Assembly: GCF_000621205.1 (NCBI RefSeq)
Contig: NZ_JHYY01000013.1
Location: 124,001-188,000 of the forward strand
Direction of reading: 5' to 3'
Source of the DNA: Halotalea alkalilenta DSM 17697
GTDB taxonomy: Bacteria > Pseudomonadota > Gammaproteobacteria > Pseudomonadales > Halomonadaceae
Length of the DNA stretch: 64,000 nt
In this document: positions 7,657 to 16,334 of the stretch, piece after piece
Layout: every line of letters starts with the position of its first letter
Position numbering within the stretch: the stretch's first letter is position 1
The notes under the pieces: model-generated
The model's input: only the letters and a program-made list of their open reading frames with translations
Database searches by the model: none
Told to the model about the DNA's origin: nothing
Program-made: the position numbers and the translations under genes

Positions 7657-9486
7657 ATGAACGCGGAGCTGATCTGGGTACTGGCGCTGCTCGGCTTCAC
7701 CGTCGCGCTGTTCGTCAGCGACCGAGTGCGCATGGACGTGATCGCGCTGCTGGCGATCGTGGCGCTGGCTGCGAGCGGCACGCTGAGCGCCGAGGAAGCG
7801 CTGGCGGGATTCTCCGATCCGAGCGTTGTGCTGATCGCGGCGATGTTCGTGATCGGCGAAGGCCTGGTGCGCAGCGGCATCGCCCATCGGCTGGGAGGGC
7901 TATTGGTGCGCGGGGCGGGCCAGAGCGAAACGCGGCTACTGATCCTTTTGATGCCTTGCGTGGTGCTGCTAGGTGCGGTGATGAGCTCTACCGGCGTAGT
8001 GGCGATCTTCGTACCCGTGGTGCTCAGCGTCGCCGCGCGGATCAAGACCGCCCCTTCGCGGCTGATGATGCCGCTCAGCTTCGCCGGCCTGATCAGCGGG
8101 ATGACCACCCTGGTCGCCACCGCGCCCAACCTGGTGGTCAACAGCGAACTGCAGCGCGCGGGGCTCGAGGGCTTCGGCTTCTTCTCGATCACCCCGCTGG
8201 GCGTCGTGGTGCTGCTGGTGGGGGTCGGCTACATGCTGATCGCGCGCCGCTGGCTGGCGGGCGACGGCGGGCTGGTCGCCGGGCCACTGGGCAACCGCAG
8301 CACGCTGAACCAGCTGATTCAGCGCTACCGCCTCAGCGGACGCGCCTGGCGACTCAGGCTGCGACCGGACTCGCCGATGATCGGCAAGCCGATGGACACC
8401 CTCGCACTGCGCGAGCGCTATGGGATCAATGCGATCGGGATCGAGCGCAAGCGCCGGCTGCGCCGGGTGATCGTCGCCGTGTTCCCGGGCCTCGAGCTGC
8501 GCGAGCGCGACACCCTGCTGGTCGACGCCGCCGATGAGGACCGCGTCCGCGCCTTCTGCGCCGAGTGCGGGCTCGAGCCGAGGATCCTGCGCGGCGACTA
8601 TTTCAGCGATCGGGTCGAGGAGATCGGCATGGCCGAAATCACCCCGCTGCCCGACTCGGAAAAGCTCGGCAAGAGCCTGCGCGAGCTTGCGTTTCGCAGC
8701 ACCACCGGGCTCAGCGTGGTCAGCATCCTGCGCAATGGAGAACTACTCGCCGGATCGTTGATCGACGAGCCGATCAGCAGCGGCGACGTGCTGCTGGTGG
8801 CGGGCGAATGGCGCAGGATCTCGCGCCTGCAGCGCGACTCGCGCGATTTCGTCGTCTTCGGCCTGCCCGCCGAGATCGACGACGTCGCCCCCAGCCGCCG
8901 CAAGGCACCGCTGGCGCTGCTGGCGCTTGCGCTCACCATCGTGCTGATGGTCTCGAACGCAGTGCCCAACGCGATCGCCGCGCTGATCGGCTGCCTGCTG
9001 ATGGCGGCGAGCCGCTGCATCGACGCAGAGAGCGCCTACCGCTCGATCCACTGGCCGAGCCTGATCCTGATCGTCGGGATGATGCCGTTCGCGATCGCAC
9101 TGCAGAAAACCGGCGGGGTAGCGCTGATGGTCGAGCTGATGGTCGACACCGTCGGCGGGCTCGGACCGCGCACCATCCTCGCCGGCCTCTTCGCCCTCAC
9201 CGCGGTGATCGGACTGTTCATCTCCAACACCGCCACCGCAGTGCTGATGGCCCCGATCGCGATCGCCCTCGCCGAGCGCCTCGACGCCTCGCCCTATCCC
9301 TTCGCGATGATCGTCGCCCTCGCCGCCTCTGCGGCGTTCATGACCCCGGTGTCATCGCCGGTCAACACCCTGGTGGTCGCCCCCGGCGGCTACCGTTTCG
9401 TCGACTTCGTCAAGATCGGAGTCCCCTTCACCCTGATCGTGATGGCGATCAGCGTGGCGCTGGTGCCCTGGCTGTTCCCGTTTTGA
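7657..9486 (+). CDS. SLC13-family permease with central TrkA-C (RCK_C) domains
   Basis: A 609-residue inner-membrane protein: an N-terminal hydrophobic half (residues 1-210), a soluble central region with two RCK_C/TrkA-C-like segments (about 225-400; e.g. [27 protein letters not shown] and the [26 protein letters not shown] repeat), then a second hydrophobic half. The signature [20 protein letters not shown] near residue 520 is the divalent anion/Na+ symporter motif. Such proteins carry sulfate, silicate or dicarboxylate-like anions. The 172-bp gap before it holds nothing I recognise. Confidence 0.87.
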   Translation: MNAELIWVLALLGFTVALFVSDRVRMDVIALLAIVALAASGTLSAEEALAGFSDPSVVLIAAMFVIGEGLVRSGIAHRLGGLLVRGAGQSETRLLILLMPCVVLLGAVMSSTGVVAIFVPVVLSVAARIKTAPSRLMMPLSFAGLISGMTTLVATAPNLVVNSELQRAGLEGFGFFSITPLGVVVLLVGVGYMLIARRWLAGDGGLVAGPLGNRSTLNQLIQRYRLSGRAWRLRLRPDSPMIGKPMDTLALRERYGINAIGIERKRRLRRVIVAVFPGLELRERDTLLVDAADEDRVRAFCAECGLEPRILRGDYFSDRVEEIGMAEITPLPDSEKLGKSLRELAFRSTTGLSVVSILRNGELLAGSLIDEPISSGDVLLVAGEWRRISRLQRDSRDFVVFGLPAEIDDVAPSRRKAPLALLALALTIVLMVSNAVPNAIAALIGCLLMAASRCIDAESAYRSIHWPSLILIVGMMPFAIALQKTGGVALMVELMVDTVGGLGPRTILAGLFALTAVIGLFISNTATAVLMAPIAIALAERLDASPYPFAMIVALAASAAFMTPVSSPVNTLVVAPGGYRFVDFVKIGVPFTLIVMAISVALVPWLFPF

Positions 9487-9512
9487 GTCGGGCCTACCGA
9501 CAGCCGCCCAGC

Positions 9513-10697
9513 TCAGGCCGTGGGCCTTGCACTGCGCAGTAGATCGCCCCAGCGCCGAACCAGATAGTTGTGCTCGTCCATCACCGAGTTCCAGACCCCG
9601 ATGCGTGCCATGCGCTGCGCATAGGAGCCGCCTTCGCGTCGCTCTCCGGCATCGATCAACGCCATCCCATCGCTGCCGTAGAGCTGCTCGCTGGCCGGGG
9701 CGCCCGCATACCAGTAGTCCCACTCCGCTGGGGAGAGGTAGTCCCGGGCCCGCGGAGGGTTCGAAATGTAGAAGCCCTGGCGCGCCATCATCGCGCCCGG
9801 CCAGCCCGATAGCCACCAATTGAGATAGGCGTACGCGGCATCACGTACCTTGCCCTGCACGCACCGGGACAAGCAGAGCCCCCCGAACCAGGCCCGGTAT
9901 CCCTCCTTTGGAACCGCCAGGCGGTAGCTGATCCCCGCGCGATGCAGCCGCATCAGCGTCGGCGACCAAAGGCTCTGGATGTGCACCTCGGGGTCGAGCA
10001 TCAGCTCCCCGGCCTCATGATCGTCCGACCAGAAGGCGGCGAAATGACCGTGCCGCTGGCGCTCGATGAGCAGGTCGGCCAGTCGATCGATCTCGTCGAG
10101 GCGAAGATTGCCGACATCGCCGAAGCGCAGGCAGCCACTGGCCTGCAGCGCCAAGGCAACGTCGAGGGCACCGATCGCCGCGTCGCTCTGCAAGGCGATG
10201 TGACCGCACCAATCCTCGTCGACCAGCCAGGCCCAGCTTTCTTCGCTTTGCCGCAGCGAGAGTGGCAGACACTCTGGCCGGTAGGCGAAGCTATCGGCGT
10301 TGTGGGTCAGCGGCAGCATGCTGATCAGCGAACTCGGCTGGCTGCCCAGCGTCCCATCGTGCTGGACGAACAGGCGATCGCAGGGCAGGCTGCCAACGGC
10401 GAGGCGATCGCCGGGATGCAGACGACCGCGCTTGGGCAGATCGTTGATTTCGTCCCACAGCGCGATCCGTCGAATGTCGATCGGCTGGATCGCACGCGCT
10501 GGCCAGACGAAATCGACGTTGTGGAACCACTGGTCGTAGAGGTCGTAGCTGTGCGGATCCATCACCGCGATCCGCTGGGCCTGCTGCACGTCGTGAATCT
10601 GGTAGATCAACTCGATACCCAGTTCCTGCTCGGCGCGCAGACGTATCGCTTCGAGCAGAGTGACCGAGGTGCCGAGTACCCGCAGCGTAGTGGTCAT
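9513..10697 (-). CDS. signal-less periplasmic-binding-protein-like protein
   Basis: A 394-residue protein resembling extracellular solute-binding proteins of the spermidine/iron type, but the N-terminus (MTTTLRVLGTSVTLLEAIRL) starts directly at the first beta strand and has no signal peptide or lipobox. Either it works in the cytoplasm or is exported by an unknown route. The ATG overlaps the CobW gene stop (ATGA), fixing the start; the open frame extends upstream only through cobW. It is the last gene of the 9.5-15.9 kb operon, and no matching ABC ATPase or permease lies in that operon. It converges with the SLC13 gene. Confidence 0.72.
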   Translation of the reverse strand: MTTTLRVLGTSVTLLEAIRLRAEQELGIELIYQIHDVQQAQRIAVMDPHSYDLYDQWFHNVDFVWPARAIQPIDIRRIALWDEINDLPKRGRLHPGDRLAVGSLPCDRLFVQHDGTLGSQPSSLISMLPLTHNADSFAYRPECLPLSLRQSEESWAWLVDEDWCGHIALQSDAAIGALDVALALQASGCLRFGDVGNLRLDEIDRLADLLIERQRHGHFAAFWSDDHEAGELMLDPEVHIQSLWSPTLMRLHRAGISYRLAVPKEGYRAWFGGLCLSRCVQGKVRDAAYAYLNWWLSGWPGAMMARQGFYISNPPRARDYLSPAEWDYWYAGAPASEQLYGSDGMALIDAGERREGGSYAQRMARIGVWNSVMDEHNYLVRRWGDLLRSARPTA

Positions 10698-11683
10698 AAC
10701 GCATGCTCCGCTCGGCCGAGAAACGCAGTGAAGGAGCGCCGTAGCGCGGCGACCTCGAGGCCACGAACGATGAACACTAACCGTGAATGCCGCTCGCCTT
10801 TCGGCCAAGCGGCCAGATGCACCGGCGCATGCAGGCAATGCTGCACGCCGTGGATCACCACCGGGCTCGCCGACCCGGCCACATCGAGAATCCCCTTGAC
10901 CCTGAGGATTCGCTGACCATGGCATCTCAACAGCATGGAAAGCCAGACGCCGAAGAGCATCCAGTCCAAAGGTCGATCGAACTCGAGACAGCAGACCTGC
11001 GCCTCCCCGTGGACACTTGCCTTAGGCGGGGAAAAAAGACGCCATTGCGCCACTTCGCCGCCCGGATCGGGGCCGTGCACGCCGGCGTCCAGCAGCAGCG
11101 CGTCATGGTCGTCGATCTCCGTGGTCAATGCCTGCACGGCGGCGGGATTAAGCCGTGACAGACGCTGTCGCAGCTGGTCGATCGCGTCAGCGTCGACCAC
11201 GTCTGCCTTGCTGATCAGCAAACGATCGGCCGCCGCCACCTGGGCGAGCCACTCGGGATGCAGGGCGGCCTGGGTCACCGCGTGCTGGGCATCGACCACG
11301 GTGATGATCAAGCCGAATCGATAGCGCCCGCGCAGCTGATGATCGGTAGCAACCGTTGCCAGGATCGGCGCCGGCTCGGCAAGCCCGGTGGTTTCCAGCA
11401 ATACACGCCGGAACGCGGGCAGCTCCCCTCGCGCCCGCTTCGCGTCCAGCTCGAGCAGCGCTTGCTTCAGATCACCGCGGACCGAGCAACAAACGCAGCC
11501 GCTCGGCAGCAGCACGGCATCCGGCGCGATCTCCTCGACCAGCAGGTGATCGATGCCAATCTCGCCGAATTCGTTGACCAGCAGCACAGTATCGCCCAGC
11601 GCTTCGCCGGTCAGCAGACGCTTCAATAGGGTGGTCTTGCCGCTGCCGAGAAAACCGGTGACCAGATTGAATGGAATGCTCAT
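10694..11683 (-). CDS. CobW/COG0523 family GTPase (putative metallochaperone)
   Basis: A 329-residue G3E GTPase. Walker A GFLGSGKT (residues 10-17), the metal-binding motif CVCC (63-66, SGCVCCSVRGDL), ETTGLAEP and the NKxD-equivalent SKAD are visible, with a C-terminal CobW_C region. COG0523 proteins insert or traffic Zn, Co or Fe; a linked metalloenzyme is often the client. Here the PgdA-like deacetylase five genes upstream is a metal-dependent hydrolase and a plausible client (inference). Overlaps of 4 nt on both sides show tight coupling with 11680-11979 and 9513-10697. Confidence 0.87.
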   Translation of the reverse strand: MSIPFNLVTGFLGSGKTTLLKRLLTGEALGDTVLLVNEFGEIGIDHLLVEEIAPDAVLLPSGCVCCSVRGDLKQALLELDAKRARGELPAFRRVLLETTGLAEPAPILATVATDHQLRGRYRFGLIITVVDAQHAVTQAALHPEWLAQVAAADRLLISKADVVDADAIDQLRQRLSRLNPAAVQALTTEIDDHDALLLDAGVHGPDPGGEVAQWRLFSPPKASVHGEAQVCCLEFDRPLDWMLFGVWLSMLLRCHGQRILRVKGILDVAGSASPVVIHGVQHCLHAPVHLAAWPKGERHSRLVFIVRGLEVAALRRSFTAFLGRAEHAL

Positions 11684-11979
11684 GGAGCTGCTTCCAGGTG
11701 GTCCAGGATCGCCGGTGACAACGGGTCGAGCGCGCGCCCGAGCAGCGCCTCGGCCGCGCGCCAGAGCTCGTCGAGACCGCTCGCCAGTTGCTGGCGCCCG
11801 GTCGCTCCCTGCAGCAGATAGGCAACGCCCTGGAAGTCGGTGACGCTCAGGCGCGAGGGCGCAATCGCTCGATTGATCGCGTGGATCCTGCGCGCCCGTT
11901 CGCGACGCCACAGCGCGTCCTCACCGAGCGGGTCGCTCCAGTGCGCTTGCTCGCCCAGCAGACCGCAAAGTCCGCACAT
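11680..11979 (-). CDS. conserved small CxxC protein next to CobW, unknown function
   Basis: A 99-residue soluble protein starting MCGLCG, so a CxxC pair sits at the very N-terminus, followed by HWSD and Arg-rich helices (WRRERARRIHAINRAI) and a Leu-rich helical C-terminal half. AGGAGG lies just upstream of the ATG and the stop overlaps the CobW start, so it is a real translated gene. I do not recognise a named family. A CxxC protein tied by overlapping codons to a metallochaperone suggests metal or redox chemistry, which is inference only. Confidence 0.72.
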   Translation of the reverse strand: MCGLCGLLGEQAHWSDPLGEDALWRRERARRIHAINRAIAPSRLSVTDFQGVAYLLQGATGRQQLASGLDELWRAAEALLGRALDPLSPAILDHLEAAP

Positions 11980-11996
11980 ATCCTTTCCTCCCTATA

Positions 11997-12782
11997 TCAG
12001 GGCATTACGTCGCCGGAATTGGGGCCGAGCGTCTGACCGACGAACAGGTTACCACCGGGCTCCGACGCCAGCAGTACTGCGACCGGAGCGACTTCCTCGG
12101 CGAGGCCGAAGCGCCCCAGCGGCAGCTCCGCGGCCTTGGAGCGCTTCCATGCTTGGCTGATGCCGTCGACCAACGGTGTCTCGATCGGCCCCGGTGCGAT
12201 CGCATTGACCAGCACGTTGTACTTGGCCACCTCCAGCGCCAGGGACTTGGTAAAACCGATCACCCCGGCCTTGGCAGCGGCATAGTGGCAAAGTTCGGCG
12301 CCCCCCTTGATGCCAAGCTGAGAGGCCAGGTTGATGATGCGGCCCCAGCGCTGGTCGATCATGAAGGGCAGCGCGCACTGGCTGGAGACGAATACGCTGG
12401 TCAGATCGACGCGCAGCATCTCGTCCCACATCGCCTGGGTGAGGTCGAGGCAGCGCGCCTGGGTCAGCAGGCCCGCATTGTTGACCAACACATCGATACC
12501 ACCGTAGCCCTTCACGCATGCCTCGACGCCTGCGCGAGCGCCCTCGCGGCTGCCGACGTCGGCGGTCACCTCGATCACTTCGGCACCGAGATCGCGGCAG
12601 GCCGCGGCGCTGCGCGCGAGTTCCACAGCGTTGCGGTCCGAAAGAACCAGGCGCGCGCCGGCGAGCGCGTATGCCCGCGCGATCGCGGCACCGATACCGC
12701 TGGCAGCACCAGTGACGACGGCCCGCCTGGTGGAGAGCTGAGAACACGACGGCGAGCTCATTGGGGTGTGCGATGATGGCAC
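11997..12782 (-). CDS. SDR family NAD(P)-dependent oxidoreductase
   Basis: A short-chain dehydrogenase of about 261 residues. The TGxxxGIG dinucleotide motif is in AVVTGAASGIGAAIARAY, NNAG is in DVLVNNAGLL, and the catalytic Ser/Tyr/Lys follow as NLASQLG and CHYAAAKAGVIGFTKSL. The GTG at 12782 has GGAGG 7 nt upstream; the ATG at 12761 (MSSPSCSQLS) is an alternative with no clear ribosome-binding site. It is the second of two adjacent SDR genes in the operon, probably catalysing successive or alternative oxidation steps on the imported compound. Confidence 0.85.
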   Translation of the reverse strand: MPSSHTPMSSPSCSQLSTRRAVVTGAASGIGAAIARAYALAGARLVLSDRNAVELARSAAACRDLGAEVIEVTADVGSREGARAGVEACVKGYGGIDVLVNNAGLLTQARCLDLTQAMWDEMLRVDLTSVFVSSQCALPFMIDQRWGRIINLASQLGIKGGAELCHYAAAKAGVIGFTKSLALEVAKYNVLVNAIAPGPIETPLVDGISQAWKRSKAAELPLGRFGLAEEVAPVAVLLASEPGGNLFVGQTLGPNSGDVMP

Positions 12783-12813
12783 CAGTCTTCCTCCAGCAAA
12801 TGGGGCGCTGACC

Positions 12814-13584
12814 TCAATCGGGCCAACGCACGGTGAGCCCATCGTCGATGACGATGCTCTGGCCCGTCAGGTAGCTGGCTTCGCTACCGGTCAGGTAGCG
12901 CACCAGATCGGCTACCTCAGTTGGCTGCCCGACCCGACCGAGCGGAATCGACCGAGCCGCCTTCTCCAGCCCGTCCGGGCCGAGGGAATGCTGCGCATCC
13001 AGCGACTGGGGAGTTTCGATCAGACCTGGAATCACCGCATTGCAACGAATTCCCCGCGGCGCCAGCTCTACCGCGAGCGAGCGGCACAGTCCCAGCACGC
13101 CAGCCTTGGCCGCAGCGTAGTGGGCATGCTGCTGCCAGCCGTAGACGCCGCCCGCGATAGAAGATATCGCCACCAGCGAGGCGCCTCGCCCCATGTGGCG
13201 GACACAGGCTCGAAAGGTGCGCATCACCCCGGTCAGGTCGACATCGAGCATCTCGTGCCAGCGTTCGTCGCTCATCTCCAACAGCGGTGCACTGCGCAGC
13301 AAGCCGGCATTGGCCACGGCAATGTCGAGCCGGCCGAAGCGGTCCAGCGCTGCATCGGCCAGTGCATCCACGGAGCCGCTGTCGGTCACATCCAGAGGCA
13401 GCATCAAGCATTCGCCGCCGGCTCGCTCGACCTCGCCCACGGTGACCCGATGATCATGCGGGTCCGCCGGAAAATAGCCGCCGACCACACGCACTCCCTG
13501 CCTGGCATAGCCCACCGCCAGCGCCTGGCCGATACCGCTGGCGGCGCCGGTGATCAGGGCAACGACGCTGGTTTCGCCAATCAT
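12814..13584 (-). CDS. SDR family NAD(P)-dependent oxidoreductase
   Basis: A 256-residue short-chain dehydrogenase with TGAASGIGQALAVGYA at the N-terminus, VANAG replacing the more usual NNAG, catalytic Ser in AISSIAGGVYG and YxxxK in HYAAAKAGVLGL. Its ATG overlaps the MFS stop (ATGA), so transport and oxidation are translationally linked. Its motifs parallel those of the following SDR, but the sequences are clearly different, not a recent duplication. Substrate unknown. Confidence 0.87.
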   Translation of the reverse strand: MIGETSVVALITGAASGIGQALAVGYARQGVRVVGGYFPADPHDHRVTVGEVERAGGECLMLPLDVTDSGSVDALADAALDRFGRLDIAVANAGLLRSAPLLEMSDERWHEMLDVDLTGVMRTFRACVRHMGRGASLVAISSIAGGVYGWQQHAHYAAAKAGVLGLCRSLAVELAPRGIRCNAVIPGLIETPQSLDAQHSLGPDGLEKAARSIPLGRVGQPTEVADLVRYLTGSEASYLTGQSIVIDDGLTVRWPD

Positions 13585-14951
13585 CGGCTCACTCCTTCAC
13601 CGAGGCTGCTGGGGTCGACATGGCGTGCCGCCCACATCACGATGCCTGAAAGCAGGCAAGGCAGCGCACCGAACCACAGCGCCGCTTCGTGCCAGCTACC
13701 TCCGGCGCTGAGCACGGAGGTGGCGCCGAATCCGGCGAGGATCGCGCCGACCGGTCCCATTGCCCCGATCAGTGCGCCTGCGGTGGCACGAATCGAAGTC
13801 GGAAAACTCTCGCTGATGAAGAACAGCGCGGCGGCATAGGGGCCGATGAGAAAGAACAGCCCCAGGCTATAGAGCGCGACGATGGTGGTGAAATCGTCCG
13901 GTGCCTGGAGCATCAGGGTGAACACCACGCCCCCCAGCATCCATCCCACCGCGATGACGTTGCGACGACCATAGCGGTCACCGAGCCAACCATGGGTGAG
14001 ATAACCGAAGTAGCCCACCAGGTTGGAGAGCACCAGGATCAGCAGGGAGTTTTCGAACGAGACTGCGTGCACCTGGGTGATCACCGTGGTACCGAGCACG
14101 CTGAACACCTGGATGGCGAACCAGTTGAGCAGGAAGGCACCGCCGAGAACCAGCGTGGCGCGCAGCGAAGGGCCGCGAAACGCTGCGGCGATACCCGCGC
14201 CGCGGTGCTGTTCGTAGTCCACCCCATGGGCGTCCGCCAGCGCACGCGCCCGGCTCTCGCCACCCTCCTTACGTAGCCCCGCGATACGCCGGTGGAGTTC
14301 GAACTGCGGACTCTCCTTGAGTCTCATCGCAAGTACCGCGATCACCAATGAAGGCAGCGCAGCGAAGATAAAGCTCCCCTGCCAGCCGATGATCGGCATC
14401 AGTACCGCGGTCAGCGCCGCAGCCAGCAGTGCGCCGACCGGCCATCCCCCCTGCACCAGGCTGTAGACGAATCCTTTGCGCCGCTGCAGCCGCGGGTCGT
14501 CGGTGGAAGCATAGAGCTCGCTCAGGTAGGTGGCGTTGACCGTCTGCTCGGCATAGCCGAGACCTGCGACCGAGCGAATGCCGATCATCGCGCCCTTGCC
14601 CCAGCCGCCGGCGATCGCGGTCAGCAACGAGCAGATCGCGGCCCCGCCCACGGTGATCACGATGCCGCTGCGGCGCCCCAGACGGTCGACCACAGGCCCG
14701 ATCGCGAAGGCGATGACCGCGCCGCCGAGGGCGACCCAAGTCGCGATCTCGGCCTGCTCGGTCTCGTTCCAACCGAAGTGGCGTCCGATCTCCGGCAAGA
14801 GCGTACCGAAGAGGATGAAGTCGTATACCGCGAAGACCCAAGCGAAGAACGCGATCCAAGTCGCGAAGCGGATATCCTTGGAAGATAGTCGGTCCGGTGC
14901 CCATGGGGCGTGCTCGGCGCTGGGATGAGTCGAAGCATCTTGAGTTGTCAT
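13581..14951 (-). CDS. MFS transporter
   Basis: A 456-residue major facilitator with about twelve membrane segments. The loop 2-3 motif is visible as GPVVDRLGRRSGI and the pseudo-repeat as HGWLGDRYGRRNVI in the second half. N-terminal 25 residues are hydrophilic. The ATG at 14951 is preceded by a GAGG; sequence upstream in frame belongs to the deacetylase gene. As the only membrane carrier in the operon it is the likely importer for the substrate handled by the neighbouring hydrolase and SDRs. It resembles organic acid/sugar carriers; the ligand is unknown. Confidence 0.87.
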   Translation of the reverse strand: MTTQDASTHPSAEHAPWAPDRLSSKDIRFATWIAFFAWVFAVYDFILFGTLLPEIGRHFGWNETEQAEIATWVALGGAVIAFAIGPVVDRLGRRSGIVITVGGAAICSLLTAIAGGWGKGAMIGIRSVAGLGYAEQTVNATYLSELYASTDDPRLQRRKGFVYSLVQGGWPVGALLAAALTAVLMPIIGWQGSFIFAALPSLVIAVLAMRLKESPQFELHRRIAGLRKEGGESRARALADAHGVDYEQHRGAGIAAAFRGPSLRATLVLGGAFLLNWFAIQVFSVLGTTVITQVHAVSFENSLLILVLSNLVGYFGYLTHGWLGDRYGRRNVIAVGWMLGGVVFTLMLQAPDDFTTIVALYSLGLFFLIGPYAAALFFISESFPTSIRATAGALIGAMGPVGAILAGFGATSVLSAGGSWHEAALWFGALPCLLSGIVMWAARHVDPSSLGEGVSR

Positions 14952-14986
14952 TGTGGCTTGCCTCGTGAAGAAGAGTGGGACGCGGG

Positions 14987-15868
14987 TCAGCGCTGGCGCG
15001 GTCGACGCTGGAGGTAGTCGTCGGCGATCTCGTCCATGGTGACGAAGCGCGCGCCGGCGTGAGCGCGGATGTGCTCGATCAAACGTTCGAGCATCAGCAA
15101 CACCTGTGGGCGGCCGGAAACGTCGGGATGGATGGTGATCGGGAACACGGCGTAGTCGTACTCGCGATAGACCCAGTCGAACTGGTCGCGCCACATCTCT
15201 TCCAACTGGCGTGGATTGACGAAACCATGGCTGTTGGGTGACTTCTTGATGAACATCATCGGCGGCAGGTCGTCGAGGTACCAGTTGGCCGGGATCTCGA
15301 CTAAATCAGTCTGCTCACCACGCACCAAGGGTTTCATCCAGGTATCCGGATGCTGGCTATAGTCGATCTTGGTCCAGCGATCGCCGACCCGGACGTAATA
15401 CGGATGGAAGTCGTCGTGCATCAGGCTGTGGTCGTACTTGATCCCCTTCTTCAGCAGCAGTTCGTTGGTCACTCGGCTGAACTCCCACCAAGGCGCGACA
15501 TAACCGGTGGGCCGTTTGCCCGACAGCTGAGAAATGAGCTCGATCGACCTGTCGAGCACGATTTCTTCCTGCTCGGGAGTCATCGCGATGGGATTTTCGT
15601 GGCTGTAGCCATGGATGCCGATTTCATGCCCTGCCTCGGCCACTGCCTTCATCTGCGTGGGAAAGGTTTCAGCCGAATGACCAGGAACGAACCAGGTCGT
15701 GCGCAGCTCGTACCTGGCGAACAGCTCGAGCAGGCGCGGCACCCCGACCTCCCCCGCGAACAGCCCGCGCGAAATGTCATCCGGCGAATCTTCCCCGCCG
15801 TACGAGCCTAGCCATCCGGCCACCGCATCGACGTCCACGCCGATAGAAACGAATATTTCCTTGGTCAT
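14987..15868 (-). CDS. polysaccharide deacetylase family protein, Helicobacter PgdA-like
   Basis: A 293-residue metal-dependent NodB-fold amidohydrolase. [10 protein letters not shown] carries the first Asp motif, HGYSHE the HxxxH metal ligands, and later blocks ([43 protein letters not shown]) match from memory the H. pylori PgdA (HP0310) type, also of about 293 residues. There is no signal peptide, so it is cytoplasmic; with an MFS carrier and two dehydrogenases behind it, a small-molecule amide, imide or N-acyl compound is a likelier substrate than peptidoglycan. It is the promoter-proximal gene of the operon. The ATG at 15868 gives the family start [12 protein letters not shown]. Confidence 0.83.
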   Translation of the reverse strand: MTKEIFVSIGVDVDAVAGWLGSYGGEDSPDDISRGLFAGEVGVPRLLELFARYELRTTWFVPGHSAETFPTQMKAVAEAGHEIGIHGYSHENPIAMTPEQEEIVLDRSIELISQLSGKRPTGYVAPWWEFSRVTNELLLKKGIKYDHSLMHDDFHPYYVRVGDRWTKIDYSQHPDTWMKPLVRGEQTDLVEIPANWYLDDLPPMMFIKKSPNSHGFVNPRQLEEMWRDQFDWVYREYDYAVFPITIHPDVSGRPQVLLMLERLIEHIRAHAGARFVTMDEIADDYLQRRPRQR

Positions 15869-16062
15869 CACTACAGTCCCATTTCCGGTCGGGAGCGGGC
15901 GCTGGACGAAGCACCGGACCTCTTCGTCCAGCGAGAAGCAAGCCCGAGCTGGTCGCAAGTTCGCGTCGGCTCCATCGCCAGCCTGTTGTCAGGAACGGCG
16001 GCGGAATCCATCGCAGCGGAGACGACACCACAGCCTGAGCATGCATTAATGGATATTTACGA

Positions 16063-16081
16063 AATAAATACATTTTATTCA
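16063..16081. promoter_or_regulatory. putative operator, copy 1 (AATAA-N7-TTATT)
   Basis: AATAAATACATTTTATTCA forms an inverted repeat AATAA/TTATT with a 7-bp spacer. A closely related copy lies 140 bp downstream. The two share ATAARTACATTT and lie in an AT-rich island inside GC-rich DNA, upstream of a GntR gene, as expected of an autoregulatory operator. Confidence 0.5.
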
Positions 16082-16202
16082 TGCAGGCAGCATGCCAACA
16101 TTGGCAGCGCATGTGCTGTCACTGCTGTAAACCGCCGGAATCATGCGGTTATCGACAGCCAACAGCCAAAGAAGACAAAGCACCGATGGTGATCGTTTTT
16201 CC

Positions 16203-16220
16203 AATAAGTACATTTATTCA
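16203..16220. promoter_or_regulatory. putative operator, copy 2 (AATAA-N6-TTATT)
   Basis: AATAAGTACATTTATTCA is an inverted repeat AATAA/TTATT around a 6-bp centre containing GTAC, and is nearly identical to the copy at 16063-16081. It sits about 115 bp before the gntR start. Confidence 0.5.
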
Positions 16221-16334
16221 AAGAAGAGGGCATGCGCACTCCATCGATGCACCACCATGGGGCGAGCAACCGATCATGAACCAGCCCAGCGGCTATGCGA
16301 TAATCACCGCCCCGCTTCAAACCTACGGATTTAG

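Larger units (their letters stand above)
15869..16334. promoter_or_regulatory. divergent promoter region of the deacetylase operon and its GntR regulator
   Basis: This 466-bp non-coding region is much more AT-rich in its central part than the surrounding DNA. It holds two copies of an AATAA...TTATT inverted repeat listed separately (16063-16081 and 16203-16220). No convincing small gene was found. It must contain promoters for both the minus-strand operon (start 15868) and gntR (start 16335). Confidence 0.6.
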
